From contig NZ_CP016793.1 of the NCBI RefSeq assembly GCF_001701025.1, positions 9,610,001-9,674,000 on the forward strand: 64,000 nt of DNA, read 5' to 3'. The notes beneath the pieces are model-generated. The model was not told the origin of the DNA. It searched no databases and saw only the letters and a program-made list of their open reading frames with translations. This document shows positions 37,908 to 49,043 of this stretch, piece after piece (positions within the stretch are counted from its first letter, which is position 1; each line of letters begins with the position of its first letter). The stretch is from Lentzea guizhouensis. Its GTDB lineage: Bacteria > Actinomycetota > Actinomycetes > Mycobacteriales > Pseudonocardiaceae. The position numbers and the translations under genes are program-made.

Positions 37908-40076
37908 TTGAGCTCTGACGTCAGCGTGTCCACTTCCTCAGACATAACCGTGCAGGTTCGTCAGGTCGAAAACGGCTTGCGCAAGCTGTACCTCGATCCC
38001 GACTACCTCGACGTCAGCGACCTCGTCGGGCGTCCCGAGGAGGAGCGCCAGCCTCGACTTCTTTCACGAGCGCTCGCGGCTCAAGCTGTACGGATCGTCA
38101 CCGGCTTCAGCGCCAGAGAGGCTGCGGCTGCAGTCATCGACGGCGTGGGTGATCAAGGCATTGATGCAATAGCCGTGGTGGACGGCTCCAAACCGCACGT
38201 CTACGTGGTGCAAGCGAAGTGGAGCAAAACTGGTCGAGCTTCATCGGACCGTTCGGCTGTGATGGAGTTGCTTGCTGGGCTTCGCTTGATCGACGACGAG
38301 GAGTTCGCTGCCTTCAACCCACGAGGTCGTGGATTGGCTGAAGTCGCGAAGACCTTGATGTCCAGTGGTCCCGTTCCCGTGACTCAGGTCGTCGTTCTCA
38401 TGCGCGCTGACGAGGTCACCGAAGGCTTCCAGCAGGCGCTGGTCGATGGAGAGCGAGAATTCAACCGCCACGGCGACGTTCTTGGTCACCGCCTCATCCT
38501 GTCGGCCGAAGTGTGGCAGTCGGTCCGCAACGATCTCGCGCCCAAGCCGGTCGACCTCGAGGCTGAGCTTTTCCCCTGGTTCTCAGTGCCTGAACCCTAC
38601 GAGTCATATCAAGGTGTGGTCCTGGCCGAGCAGGTCGCAGATTGGGTCGCACACGGCACCAACCTGTTCCACCTTAACATTCGGAACCCGCTCGGCCGTA
38701 CGCCGATCAACAACGAGCTGATCGAAACGCTCGCGAACGAGCCAGCGCACTTTTGGTACTTCAACAACGGAATCACCATATTGTGCGAATCTGTCGAGAA
38801 GACCCATGGTTCAGTGCGATCACCGCACAGTCGACCAGTGGCACTGACCTTGCGGAACGCCAGTGTGGTGAACGGCGCTCAGACCGTACGCTCTGTGGCT
38901 GAAGCTGTGAACGCAGACGAAGGTGCAGGCGATGCTCAGATCGGCGTTCGCATCATCGTGACCGGCACAGCTCTGAAATTCGCGAACAAGATCACGCAGA
39001 CGACCAACCGGCAGAATCGCGTAGAGGCACGAGACTTCATCGCTCTCGACTCCGTGCAAGGCTCGATATTGGAGGACATGCGAGCCGAACTCGGCCTGGA
39101 GTACAGCGTCCGACGAGGCGAGCTGGAACCGCATCCCGACACAGGTTGCTCTGTGGTGGAGGCGGCGTGCGCGCTGGCGTGCGCTCATCCCAATAGTCAG
39201 TACGCGGCACGGATCGCTACAACTCTCGAGGTGCTTTGGGAGCGCGGTTCTCAGGGAATCTACGACACGCTCTTCCGTCCCCAGCCGACTGCCTACTTGA
39301 TCTGGAACGCTGTTCGCATTCTTCGGGAGGTCAGGAGGTGCCTGCACGTTCTCCGATCCGAGTATGAGGGCCGAGGGGCCGCACTGTTCGAGCACGGCAC
39401 CTATCTCGTAGCTCACCTGGTCTTCCGCAAGCTCGACACCGAAGCGATCAACGAGCCAGATCCTAGGCACGAGTGGTACACCAACGCACAGACCCAGATC
39501 GACGAAATCGTCAAGGTTCTCGTACCTGAGATCATCGCGACCATCGACCGCCTCTACAGCGATCGATCACAGATTCGAGCCGTCTGCGCGGACATCGTTC
39601 GTTCTCACGCGATAGTCGACGAGGTGCTGCACGGCGCCGCTGGCACGGCTGCTTCGGCTTCCGCCACCAAGTACCGTCGCGAACGTGCGGGCCGCAAGCG
39701 TCGTCGCCCCAATGCCGTGTCCGTGCTCATCGACCGGGCGGCCATCGAAGAGGGTGAGGCCCTTCGCCTCACTACCGCGTACCCGGTCGAGGTCGAAGCA
39801 CTCAAGGATTGGCTTGCGGAAGATCCCAAGCGAGGCCGAGCGACCTGGATCCCTCATCGCAGCAAGCCGATCCTCTGGGCAGCCGATGGTAAGCAATACT
39901 CTCCTTCCGGCTTGATCTCCCACATGTGGGAGCAGGCGCAATGGGAAAACCGACCTGTCGCTAATCAGGGCACCACTCGATGGGTCACTGGATCCGGTGA
40001 GTCACTCGCGGACCTGGCTTGGCGCGTTCTCCGCGATCTCGAGGAGTCCGACGACAGTGAGGACGGCGACACGTAA
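37908..40076 (+). CDS. AIPR-family protein with a predicted N-terminal Mrr-like nuclease
   Basis: A 722-aa protein. Residues about 70-110 look like a PD-(D/E)xK nuclease core: GVGDQGIDAIAV with the acidic residue, then VYVVQAKW with the Q-x-K motif, as in Mrr-type restriction enzymes. Residues about 220-560 match the AIPR (abortive infection phage resistance) fold: PINNELIETLANEPAHFWYF, NNGITILCES, NASVVNGAQTVRSV. The C-terminal 90 residues (WIPHRSKPILWAADGKQYSP, then a W-V-T-G pattern) resemble restriction-associated RAMA/DUF4357-like modules. The start is TTG 37908 with CGGGAG about 9 nt upstream. Base and codon use are clearly less GC-biased than in neighbours, which suggests transfer. A stand-alone phage-defence role is inferred. 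Confidence 0.85.
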   Translation: MSSDVSVSTSSDITVQVRQVENGLRKLYLDPDYLDVSDLVGRPEEERQPRLLSRALAAQAVRIVTGFSAREAAAAVIDGVGDQGIDAIAVVDGSKPHVYVVQAKWSKTGRASSDRSAVMELLAGLRLIDDEEFAAFNPRGRGLAEVAKTLMSSGPVPVTQVVVLMRADEVTEGFQQALVDGEREFNRHGDVLGHRLILSAEVWQSVRNDLAPKPVDLEAELFPWFSVPEPYESYQGVVLAEQVADWVAHGTNLFHLNIRNPLGRTPINNELIETLANEPAHFWYFNNGITILCESVEKTHGSVRSPHSRPVALTLRNASVVNGAQTVRSVAEAVNADEGAGDAQIGVRIIVTGTALKFANKITQTTNRQNRVEARDFIALDSVQGSILEDMRAELGLEYSVRRGELEPHPDTGCSVVEAACALACAHPNSQYAARIATTLEVLWERGSQGIYDTLFRPQPTAYLIWNAVRILREVRRCLHVLRSEYEGRGAALFEHGTYLVAHLVFRKLDTEAINEPDPRHEWYTNAQTQIDEIVKVLVPEIIATIDRLYSDRSQIRAVCADIVRSHAIVDEVLHGAAGTAASASATKYRRERAGRKRRRPNAVSVLIDRAAIEEGEALRLTTAYPVEVEALKDWLAEDPKRGRATWIPHRSKPILWAADGKQYSPSGLISHMWEQAQWENRPVANQGTTRWVTGSGESLADLAWRVLRDLEESDDSEDGDT

Positions 40077-40132
40077 CAGCTACCGGCCACCCCGCGATGC
40101 CAAGACACCCTGATCACCGCGGGAGACATGTC

Positions 40133-40558
40133 ATGAGCTTGAGCGTGCTCGGCGACCTGAACTGGTTGGCCGTTCTCGTCGCGACGCTGGCGTACTACGG
40201 GTTGGGCGCGATCTGGTACGCGGAGTCCGTCTTCGGCAGGGCTTGGCGACGCTCCCTCGGCTGGGACCTCACCCCGCCGGAGAACACCGGTCACAGGGTC
40301 TACACGATCCCCCTGGCCACCTGTTTCGGCGCCACCCTGGCGACCGCGGTGCTCGGCGTCGCGACCGGCACCGACAACGTCCTGGAGGGCCTGCTGCTCG
40401 GTCTGGTCGTGGGCGTGGGGATCGCGTTCCCGGTGATGTTCGTGAGCGGCGTGTTCGACACGACGAAGCCCGCCCCGAAGACCTTCGTGGCCGTCGGGGC
40501 GGGCTTCCACGTCATCGGCCTCAGTCTCGTCGGAGCGATCCTCGGCCAGTGGCGTTAG
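40133..40558 (+). CDS. DUF1761-family membrane protein
   Basis: A 141-aa protein with four hydrophobic helices, starting LNWLAVLVATLAYYGLGAIW and continuing YTIPLATCFGATLATAVLGV, LLLGLVVGVGIAFPVMFVSG and FVAVGAGFHVIGLSLVGAIL. The YYGLGAIWYAESVFGRAW pattern is typical of DUF1761 proteins (unknown role). ATG 40133 follows GGGAGA. It overlaps the convergent reductase-like gene by 4 bp. Confidence 0.82.
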   Translation: MSLSVLGDLNWLAVLVATLAYYGLGAIWYAESVFGRAWRRSLGWDLTPPENTGHRVYTIPLATCFGATLATAVLGVATGTDNVLEGLLLGLVVGVGIAFPVMFVSGVFDTTKPAPKTFVAVGAGFHVIGLSLVGAILGQWR

Positions 40559-41205
40559 AGCTGCTTGCGCCAGAACAGGTGGTGCACCACGCCGCTGGAG
40601 CTGGGCACCACGTCGAGGTGGAACCGGTCGAGCAGCTCGTCGGGCGAGTCCCACAGCCGCAGCCCCTCGCCGAACGTCACCGGCGCGACCGCGACGTGCA
40701 GGGTGTCGACCAGGTCCGCGTCGAGGAACTGGCGCACGGTCGTGACGCCACCGCCGAGCCGGACGTCCTTGCCCTCAGCCGCTTTCCGCGCCTGTTCCAG
40801 CACGTCGGCCGGCTTTCCGCCGACGAAGTGGAACGTGGTGTCCGACAGCGTGATGGACGGTCGTTCGTGGTGCGTCAGGACGAACACCGGGGTGTGGAAC
40901 GGGGGCTCGTCACCCCACCAGCCCTGCCACCCGTGGTCGGTCCAGGGACCGCGCTGGTGGCCGAACTTGTTGCGGCCCATGATCTCCGCACCGATGTTGT
41001 GCGCGAAGTCCCGGGTGAAGTAGTCGTCGAGACCGCGGCTGCCACCGGGGTCGGTGCGGTTCGGCCAGCTCGCCGTGGCACCGGCCCAGGAGAACAACCG
41101 GTCGGCGCCGGGGAGCCCGAACGGGTTCTCGAAGCTCTGGTCCTCGCCGGCGGCGATCCCGTCGCTCGAGACCATGAAGTTCTGCACTCGCAGCAGTTGT
41201 GCCAC
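40555..41205 (-). CDS. Dihydrofolate reductase-family (RibD C-domain-like) protein
   Basis: A 216-aa protein with the fold shared by DHFR and the RibD reductase domain: LLRVQNFMVSSDGIAAGEDQ at the N-terminus, GAEIMGRNKFG, PVFVLTHHERPS, and the NADPH-site element VRLGGGVTTVRQFLDADLVD before LHVAVAPV. GTG 41205 has AGGAGG about 6 nt upstream, which decides the start although the frame is open to 41295. The family includes many reductases of unknown substrate. It lies 55 bp past the PH-domain gene at the end of the rib cluster; a role in riboflavin or folate is not shown. Confidence 0.85.
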   Translation of the reverse strand: MAQLLRVQNFMVSSDGIAAGEDQSFENPFGLPGADRLFSWAGATASWPNRTDPGGSRGLDDYFTRDFAHNIGAEIMGRNKFGHQRGPWTDHGWQGWWGDEPPFHTPVFVLTHHERPSITLSDTTFHFVGGKPADVLEQARKAAEGKDVRLGGGVTTVRQFLDADLVDTLHVAVAPVTFGEGLRLWDSPDELLDRFHLDVVPSSSGVVHHLFWRKQL

Positions 41206-41260
41206 GTCTTCCTCCTGTGTCAAGGACGTCGACGAGGCAGACCCGCCGCGAGGGCAGAAC

Positions 41261-43456
<2,196 letters not shown>

Positions 43457-43460
<4 letters not shown>

Positions 43461-44077
43461 TGGGTCTCCTCGCCCGCGATGGCCCGCAGGTGCGGGACTG
43501 CCAGTCGTTCAACGTACTTCGCCAGCACGTCGACCTCCAGGTTCACGTGGTCCCCCGGCTTGCGGCGGCCCAGTGTGGTGAGCTCCAGCGTCGTCGGGAT
43601 CAGGCTCACGGTGAACTGGTCCTCGGCCACGGTCACGACGGTCAGCGACACGCCGTCGACCGTGATCGAGCCCTTCTCCACGACGTAGCGGGCGAGCTGG
43701 GGCGGCAGTCCGATGTGGACCATCTCCCAGTGCTCGGCCTTCTCCCGCGCGAGGATCGTGCCCGTGCCGTCGACGTGGCCCTGCACGATGTGGCCGCCGA
43801 GGCGCTGGCCGACGGCGGCCGCGCGCTCCAGGTTGACCTTGTCGCCCTCGGCGACCTTCGCGAGGCTGCTGCGCACGAGGGTCTCGCGCATGACGTCGGC
43901 GGTGAACGTGTTGTCCTCCACGTCCACGACGGTGAGGCACACGCCGTTCACCGCGATGGAGTCGCCGTGCTTCGCGTCGCTGGTGACGATCGGGCCGGAG
44001 ACGCGGATCCGCGCCGCGTCCGGCAGGTCCTGAACCGCGACCACGTGGCCCAGTTCCTCGACGATCCCGGTGAACAC
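43457..44077 (-). CDS. ribE: Riboflavin synthase, alpha chain
   Basis: A 206-aa enzyme of two lumazine-binding repeats. It starts with the family signature [12 protein letters not shown], has [13 protein letters not shown] in repeat 1 and [13 protein letters not shown] in repeat 2, and [12 protein letters not shown] between them. It dismutates two lumazines into riboflavin and the RibD pyrimidine. It is 8 bp from ribD and overlaps ribBA. Confidence 0.96.
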
Positions 44078-44085
44078 CGCTCCTC

Positions 44086-45087
44086 CTAAGTTTGCGGAAC
44101 CGCGCTGATCCGCAAGTCTGGTCCGCTCATGGTGACGTCTTCGACGGTGAGCCGGACAGCGTCCGTGATGGTTGACACGCCCGCGTCCAGCACCGCCGCG
44201 GGTCCCGCCCCCAGCAGTGCGGGCGCAACGTAGGCGAGCACGCGGTCGATCCTGCCCGCGCGCAGGAACGCGCCGGCCACCGTCGGACCACCCTCCAGCA
44301 GCACGTCCACCACCCCTTCGGCGACGAGCGCGGTCAGCACCTCGTCCGGGTCGTGCGTGCGCAGGTGTAGCGCGGTGTGCTGGAGCTTGGCTCCAACGGG
44401 CAGGTCGCTGCGTCCCACGACCACCGGCAACGGCTGGCGGGGCAGCGGAATTCCGTCGGCGTCGCGGGCGGTCAGCGCGGGGTCGTCGCTGCGGACCGTG
44501 CCGGTGCCGACGATGATCGCGTCGAGCTTCGCGCGCAGGTCGTGGACCTCCTTGCGGGAGGTCTCAGAGCTGATCCACTGGCTGGTGCCGTCCTGGGCGG
44601 CGATCCGGCCGTCCAGCGATGCCGCGTACTTCCACGTGACGTGTGGGCGGCCCGTGCGCGCGTAGTGCAGCCACGCACGCAGGGGGCCTTTGCTGACCTC
44701 GTCGGCCAGCAGACCGCTCTCGACGGTGACGCCGGCCTTGCGCAGCCGTTCCGCACCACCCGCGGCCCTCGGGTTGGGGTCGCTGACGGCGTGGACGACG
44801 TGCTTGATGCCCGCTTCCAGCAGAGCTTCGGTGCACGGTCCGGTGCGTCCGTAGTGCGCACACGGTTCGAGTGTGACGACTGCGGTGCCACCTTGCGCCT
44901 TGACGCCGGCTTCCTTGAGCGCCATCACCTCGGCGTGCGGGCCACCGGCGGGCTGAGTGCCGCCGAAGCCGACCGCGTGGCCGTGCGCATCGAGGACGAC
45001 GCAGCCCACGGGCGGGTTGGGGCTGGTGCTGCCCCTGACCCGCTCGCTCTCCGCGACGGCGAGCGCCATCGCGTCCTCGGGGGTCAC
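44086..45087 (-). CDS. ribD: Bifunctional pyrimidine deaminase/reductase
   Basis: A 333-aa two-domain enzyme. The deaminase carries zinc ligands in [10 protein letters not shown] and [12 protein letters not shown], after SPNPPVGCV. The reductase domain has [38 protein letters not shown] and [17 protein letters not shown] 45087 overlaps the rpe stop (GTGA); ATG 45069 is a shorter alternative. It catalyses steps 2 and 3 of riboflavin synthesis. Confidence 0.96.
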   Translation of the reverse strand: MTPEDAMALAVAESERVRGSTSPNPPVGCVVLDAHGHAVGFGGTQPAGGPHAEVMALKEAGVKAQGGTAVVTLEPCAHYGRTGPCTEALLEAGIKHVVHAVSDPNPRAAGGAERLRKAGVTVESGLLADEVSKGPLRAWLHYARTGRPHVTWKYAASLDGRIAAQDGTSQWISSETSRKEVHDLRAKLDAIIVGTGTVRSDDPALTARDADGIPLPRQPLPVVVGRSDLPVGAKLQHTALHLRTHDPDEVLTALVAEGVVDVLLEGGPTVAGAFLRAGRIDRVLAYVAPALLGAGPAAVLDAGVSTITDAVRLTVEDVTMSGPDLRISAVPQT

Positions 45088-45764
45088 CGCGTTCCGGTCC
45101 TCTGGGCCCCGGCCGCCTGGGCGCGCAGGGCCTCGACGGCCTTGCCGGGGTCGGTGGCGTCGTAGACGGCCGAGCCCGCGACGAAGCAGTCCACGCCCGC
45201 CTCCGCAGCCTGCTCGATGGTGTCGGCGTTGATGCCGCCGTCGATCTCCACGACCAGCTTGAGGTGGCCGGTGTCGACGAGGTGGCGGGCCTGGCGGACC
45301 TTGTCGAGCACGTCCGCCATGAACTTCTGGCCGCCGAAGCCGGGTTCGACCGACATCACCAGCAGGGTGTCGTAGTGCTTGAGGACCTCGACGTGGGGCT
45401 CCAGCGGGGTGCCCGGCTTGATGCTCAGACCGGCCTTGGCACCGGCGGCCTTGAGGTTCTTCGCGAGCGCGACCGGGTCGGTGGCGGCCTCGACGTGCAC
45501 GGTGACGTTGTAGGCGCCCGCCTCGGCGTACTCGACGGCCCAGCGGTCCGGGTCCTCGATCATCAGGTGGCAGTCGACCGGGATGTCGGTGACCTTGAGC
45601 AGCGACTTGACCACGGGCAGGCCCAGGGTCAGGTTCGGCACGAAGTGGTTGTCCATCACGTCGACGTGGATCCAGTCCGACGTGGGCACCGCGGCGAGCT
45701 CGTCGGCGAGGCGCGCGAAGTCTGCGGACAGGATGCTGGGGGCGATCATCGGCGTGTGGACCAC
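45084..45764 (-). CDS. rpe: Ribulose-phosphate 3-epimerase
   Basis: A 226-aa TIM-barrel enzyme of the pentose phosphate pathway that may also serve ribulose-5-phosphate supply for RibB. Motifs are [46 protein letters not shown] and [15 protein letters not shown] 45764 and ATG 45749 are both plausible starts, and neither has a strong ribosome site. It overlaps ribD and lies 11 bp after the flavoprotein gene. Confidence 0.95.
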   Translation of the reverse strand: MVHTPMIAPSILSADFARLADELAAVPTSDWIHVDVMDNHFVPNLTLGLPVVKSLLKVTDIPVDCHLMIEDPDRWAVEYAEAGAYNVTVHVEAATDPVALAKNLKAAGAKAGLSIKPGTPLEPHVEVLKHYDTLLVMSVEPGFGGQKFMADVLDKVRQARHLVDTGHLKLVVEIDGGINADTIEQAAEAGVDCFVAGSAVYDATDPGKAVEALRAQAAGAQRTGTR

Positions 45765-45775
45765 GAGGGTGGAGT

Positions 45776-46279
45776 CTAGGTGTCCAGCAGGTCGAGCAAC
45801 CTGCCGGGAGGCACGTCTGAGACCACCACGACACCCGCTGTGGTGAGGGTGGTGACGTGGGTCTCCCACATCGGGTGACGGCGCTTGTCGGCGTTGGCCT
45901 GGGGCATGACGACGACCTTGCAGCCTTCGACGCCGATGGCCTCGTTCAGGGCGGTCAGGGCCTGGTTGTCGCCGATGCCGAGGGCGAGCTTGGCGACCGA
46001 GTTCGCGCTGGCCGGGGCGAAGAGGAACGCGTCCGGGGTCGGGTAGGGCTTGGGCTGGCCGGGCAACCTGGGGTGCCAGCGGATCTCCAGGTCGGTGAGC
46101 TGCTGCAGCCTGTCGAGCTCGCCGGCTTCCTCGAACCACGGGACGACGGCCGGGGTGAGGGTGATGGCGAGGCGCCAGCCCCGTTGTGCCGCCGGTTCCG
46201 CCAGCTCGGTGCGGAACCAGGTCTCCACGCCGCCGCAGCCGCTTGCGACCAAACCGAGCAACCCACGCGTCGTCACCAC
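45776..46279 (-). CDS. Flavoprotein of the UbiX/Dfp (PPC decarboxylase-like) family
   Basis: A 167-aa protein with a flavodoxin-like core: [16 protein letters not shown], a [23 protein letters not shown] stretch (the P-A-S/T-A-N motif of Dfp/UbiX flavoproteins) and [18 protein letters not shown]. It lacks the full Dfp C-domain. It probably binds FMN, and its reaction is unknown. It starts the flavoprotein-rpe-ribD transcript; an 85-bp gap upstream holds a 6-bp inverted repeat (GTCTGA...TCAGAC) at 46294-46309. Confidence 0.82.
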   Translation of the reverse strand: MVTTRGLLGLVASGCGGVETWFRTELAEPAAQRGWRLAITLTPAVVPWFEEAGELDRLQQLTDLEIRWHPRLPGQPKPYPTPDAFLFAPASANSVAKLALGIGDNQALTALNEAIGVEGCKVVVMPQANADKRRHPMWETHVTTLTTAGVVVVSDVPPGRLLDLLDT

Positions 46280-46364
46280 TGCGATGTTAGGCGGTCTGAT
46301 CTTTCAGACGGTGCCAATAGCGTCCTCTTCTGCGGGTGTTCGCCCGCACACTGAGGGGAGCAAG

Positions 46365-47360
46365 ATGCGCAACTGGAGCCGGTGGCTGAGCGCCACCGTG
46401 ATGACGGCCGCCCTGGCGGTGGCCACGGCGCTGCCCGCGACCGCCGAACCGCCACAGCGCACTGTCGCGCTGCCGCTGACGTCGTTCTCGGACATCGCGG
46501 TCGACCCGACGCTGGGCCACGTGTTCGTGAGCAGCAGGACCGATCACGCGGTCGCCGTCACGGACCTGGCGGGCAACGTGGTCACGAAGCTGACGAACCT
46601 GCCCGGCGCCGCGGGTCTGGCGCTGAGCCCGGACGGCGACACCGTGTTCGTCGCGCTGTCCGAGTACGGCGCGGTCGCCGCGGTGGACACGCTGACGCTG
46701 ACCGAACGCGCCCGCTACCCGATCGGCGAGGTGTGCCCGGCCGACCTGGCCGTCACCGGCGGCCGCCTGTACTTCAGCTACGGCTGCACCACTTGGGGCG
46801 GCGGCATCGGCCGGGTCGCGCTCAACGGCACCGACGCCCGCACCGGCCTGGTCGCCGGGCACTACAGCCCGCACCAGCTGGCCACGTCGCCGGCCAGGCC
46901 CGGTCTGCTGGCGGCGGGCCAGCCGAGTCTGTCGCCGTCCTCGCTTCTGGTGCTGCGCGAGGAGGGTGAGGGGCTCGCCGTCCAGGCGTCGCGTGACGCG
47001 GGCGGCAACCTGGCCGACGTCGAGTTCTCCCGGGACGGCGCCCAGGTCCACGTGGCCAGTGGTGCGCCGTACGCCATCCAGTCGTACACGAGCGACACCC
47101 TGGCCGTGCGCGGCAGCTACAACACCGGTCCCTACCCGCTCGCGGTCACGACGAGCGCGGACACGGGAGCACTCGCCGCGGGCATCAACGGCGGGCCGTC
47201 CGTGCGCTTGTACCCGGCCGGCTCGCTGACGGAGTCGCGCTCCTACGAGGCGCCGGACCTGTACCAGGCGAGCCTGGCCTGGGGTCCGGGCGGCCGCTGG
47301 GTGTACGCCGTGGGCAACAGGTGGGGTCAGGCGCCGGCGCTGCACGTGCTGAGGGCCTGA
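46365..47360 (+). CDS. Secreted beta-propeller (YncE-like) protein
   Basis: A 331-aa exported protein. It has a signal peptide ending ATALPATAEPP, then WD/YVTN-like repeats (SFSDIAVDPTLGHVFVSS, VAVTDLAGNVVTKLT, AAGLALSPDGDTVFVAL, and so on to GPGGRWVYAVG). Such propellers bind proteins or ligands outside the cell. ATG 46365 has GAGGGGAG upstream. It is a plus-strand insertion in the minus-strand core block and ends before a shared terminator. Confidence 0.85.
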   Translation: MRNWSRWLSATVMTAALAVATALPATAEPPQRTVALPLTSFSDIAVDPTLGHVFVSSRTDHAVAVTDLAGNVVTKLTNLPGAAGLALSPDGDTVFVALSEYGAVAAVDTLTLTERARYPIGEVCPADLAVTGGRLYFSYGCTTWGGGIGRVALNGTDARTGLVAGHYSPHQLATSPARPGLLAAGQPSLSPSSLLVLREEGEGLAVQASRDAGGNLADVEFSRDGAQVHVASGAPYAIQSYTSDTLAVRGSYNTGPYPLAVTTSADTGALAAGINGGPSVRLYPAGSLTESRSYEAPDLYQASLAWGPGGRWVYAVGNRWGQAPALHVLRA

Positions 47361-47417
47361 CGGAACGGCGGCGTCACTCGAACCGGTGAACTGCTGACCG
47401 GTGTGCCGCGGAACGGG

Positions 47418-47450
47418 GCGACGGGGTCCAGAACTGTCGGACCCCGTCGC
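47418..47450. terminator. Bidirectional hairpin between convergent genes
   Basis: Perfect 12-bp arms GCGACGGGGTCC and GGACCCCGTCGC around a 9-nt loop lie between the propeller gene (ends 47360) and rsmB (ends 47470), so the hairpin can stop transcription from both sides. Confidence 0.88.
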
Positions 47451-47469
47451 TAGCGTCATTCCCGAGCGC

Positions 47470-48906
47470 TCAAACAGGGCGTCGCAGCACCGCGCAGAAC
47501 ATGGCATCCGTTCCGTGCAGGTGTGGCCAGAGTTGAACGTGCGGCCCGTCCCCGAGGTCCGGCACCTCGGGGAAGAGCGTCCGGGTGTCCAGCTGTTCTG
47601 CTCCGGTCCGCCGGGCGACGTCCGCCACCACCCCCACGGTCTCGGAAAGATGAGGTGAGCACACGACATAAGCCACGACTCCGCCTGGACGCACCAGTCG
47701 CAGGGCCTCGGTCAGGAGCTCACGCTGCAGTGTGGTGAGCTGGCCGACGTCGGCGGGTTGGCGCCTCCACCGCGCCTCAGGGCGCCTGCGCAGGGCACCG
47801 AGACCGGTGCAGGGCGCGTCGACCAGAACGCGGTCGAACGCCCCTTCGACGAAGCCGGTCTCCCGGCCGTCGGTCACCTCCACGGTGACCGGCAGGCCGG
47901 AGGTGAGCTTGCGCACGAGCTCGGCGCGGTGGGGTGCCTTCTCGACGGCGATGAGCTCACCGCCTTCCAGGCCGACCAGTGCCGCGAGCAGCGCTGCCTT
48001 GCCTCCCGGGCCGGCACACAGGTCGAGCCACCGGTCGTCGGTGCCTTCCAGCGACGCACGCGTCAAGGCCAGGGCGCACAGCTGGCTGCCCTCGTCCTGC
48101 ACGTTCGCCAGACGCTCGCGAACGGGCTCGAGGTCGCCGGGATCGCCCGCGCCGGTCTCCAGGTGCACCCCGTAAGGCGAGTAGGGCGCCACGTCCCCGC
48201 CGACGATCGCGGCGAGCTCGTCGGCGCTCACCTCGCCGGGGCGTGCGACCAGGTGGACGGCCGGGCGTGCGTCGTCGGCCTCGAGGGCCAGCTTCAGCGG
48301 TTCCCCGCGGCTGCCGAGGGCCTCCGCGAACGCCTGCGCGATCCAGCGCGGGTGGGCGTGGGTGAAGGCCAGGTTGCCGACCGGGTCGGTGTCCGGGTCG
48401 GGTGCGAGCTCGTCGACCCACGCGGCCTCGTCCTGTTCGGCGACCCGGCGCAGCACGGCGTTGACGAACCCGGCGATGCCGGACCCGAGCTCGGCCCGCA
48501 CGAGGTCGACGGTCGAGGCGACGGCGGCGTGCGACGGGATCCGGGTGCGCAGCAGCTGGTACGTGCCCAGCCGCAACGCGTCGAGCGCCGAGCCGTCCAC
48601 TTCGGACAGCGGCCGGTCCGAGCACGCCTCGATGACGGCGTCGAGCAGGCCCTGCGCCCGCGCCGAGCCGTAGGTGAGCTTGGTGGCCAGCGCGGCGTCG
48701 CGGCCGGTGATGCGCCGGTCGCGCAGCATCTGCGGCAGCACCAGGTTCGCGTACGCGTCCCGCTGCCGCACCGCCCGCAGCGTCTCCAGCGCGGCCAGCC
48801 GCGCCGGGTCCTCCACGGGTGGCCTGGCGGGTCCGGTGCGCCCGCGCGGCGGGTGCGGCCTGCTCGGGCGGGAAGGCTTGGAGGCGCCTCGCGAGTGGTT
48901 GGTCAT
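47470..48906 (-). CDS. rsmB: 16S rRNA m5C967 methyltransferase
   Basis: A 478-aa protein. After a Pro/Arg-rich start comes a NusB-like RNA-binding domain (about 45-180). The SAM-dependent methyltransferase domain has WLDLCAGPGGKAALLAAL, the catalytic-region DAPCTGLGALRRRPEARWR and a second Cys in VVCSPHLSETVGVV. ATG 48906 overlaps the stop of a 46-codon ORF (ATGA) that links it to fmt. The fmt-rsmB-rpe order is as in other actinobacteria. Confidence 0.94.
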   Translation of the reverse strand: MTNHSRGASKPSRPSRPHPPRGRTGPARPPVEDPARLAALETLRAVRQRDAYANLVLPQMLRDRRITGRDAALATKLTYGSARAQGLLDAVIEACSDRPLSEVDGSALDALRLGTYQLLRTRIPSHAAVASTVDLVRAELGSGIAGFVNAVLRRVAEQDEAAWVDELAPDPDTDPVGNLAFTHAHPRWIAQAFAEALGSRGEPLKLALEADDARPAVHLVARPGEVSADELAAIVGGDVAPYSPYGVHLETGAGDPGDLEPVRERLANVQDEGSQLCALALTRASLEGTDDRWLDLCAGPGGKAALLAALVGLEGGELIAVEKAPHRAELVRKLTSGLPVTVEVTDGRETGFVEGAFDRVLVDAPCTGLGALRRRPEARWRRQPADVGQLTTLQRELLTEALRLVRPGGVVAYVVCSPHLSETVGVVADVARRTGAEQLDTRTLFPEVPDLGDGPHVQLWPHLHGTDAMFCAVLRRPV

Positions 48907-49043
48907 GCGTTGCGCTCCATCATGTCGAACTCTCCTGCTCCGGCACGGACACCGCGCCCTGACTCCGTGCCGAACCACAACTGAACCCAACCGCGCCCAT
49001 GCCACTCGTTCGCGGCGGGCCCGGTCGCACCGGTGGCGCTCAT
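48903..49043 (-). CDS. 46-aa ORF coupled to both fmt and rsmB
   Basis: The ORF begins ATG 49043, overlapping the fmt stop (ATGA), and ends with a TGA at 48903 that overlaps the rsmB ATG in the same way. The product starts [20 protein letters not shown], and later has [11 protein letters not shown] and EFDMMERNA. It is rich in Gly and Trp and has no signal peptide or membrane helix. The exact coupling on both sides would explain how ribosomes pass the 133-bp gap. It could be a real small protein or just a translational bridge. I know no family. Confidence 0.5.
   Translation of the reverse strand: MSATGATGPAANEWHGRGWVQLWFGTESGRGVRAGAGEFDMMERNA

Noticed and set aside
46294..46309. GTCTGA-TCTT-TCAGAC as an operator
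   Set aside because: Arms of only 6 bp, single copy, and no regulator gene next to it; noted in the flavoprotein entry only.
45765..46364. FMN riboswitch before the rib genes
   Set aside because: Genes overlap through the cluster and the upstream gap shows no RFN-element consensus.
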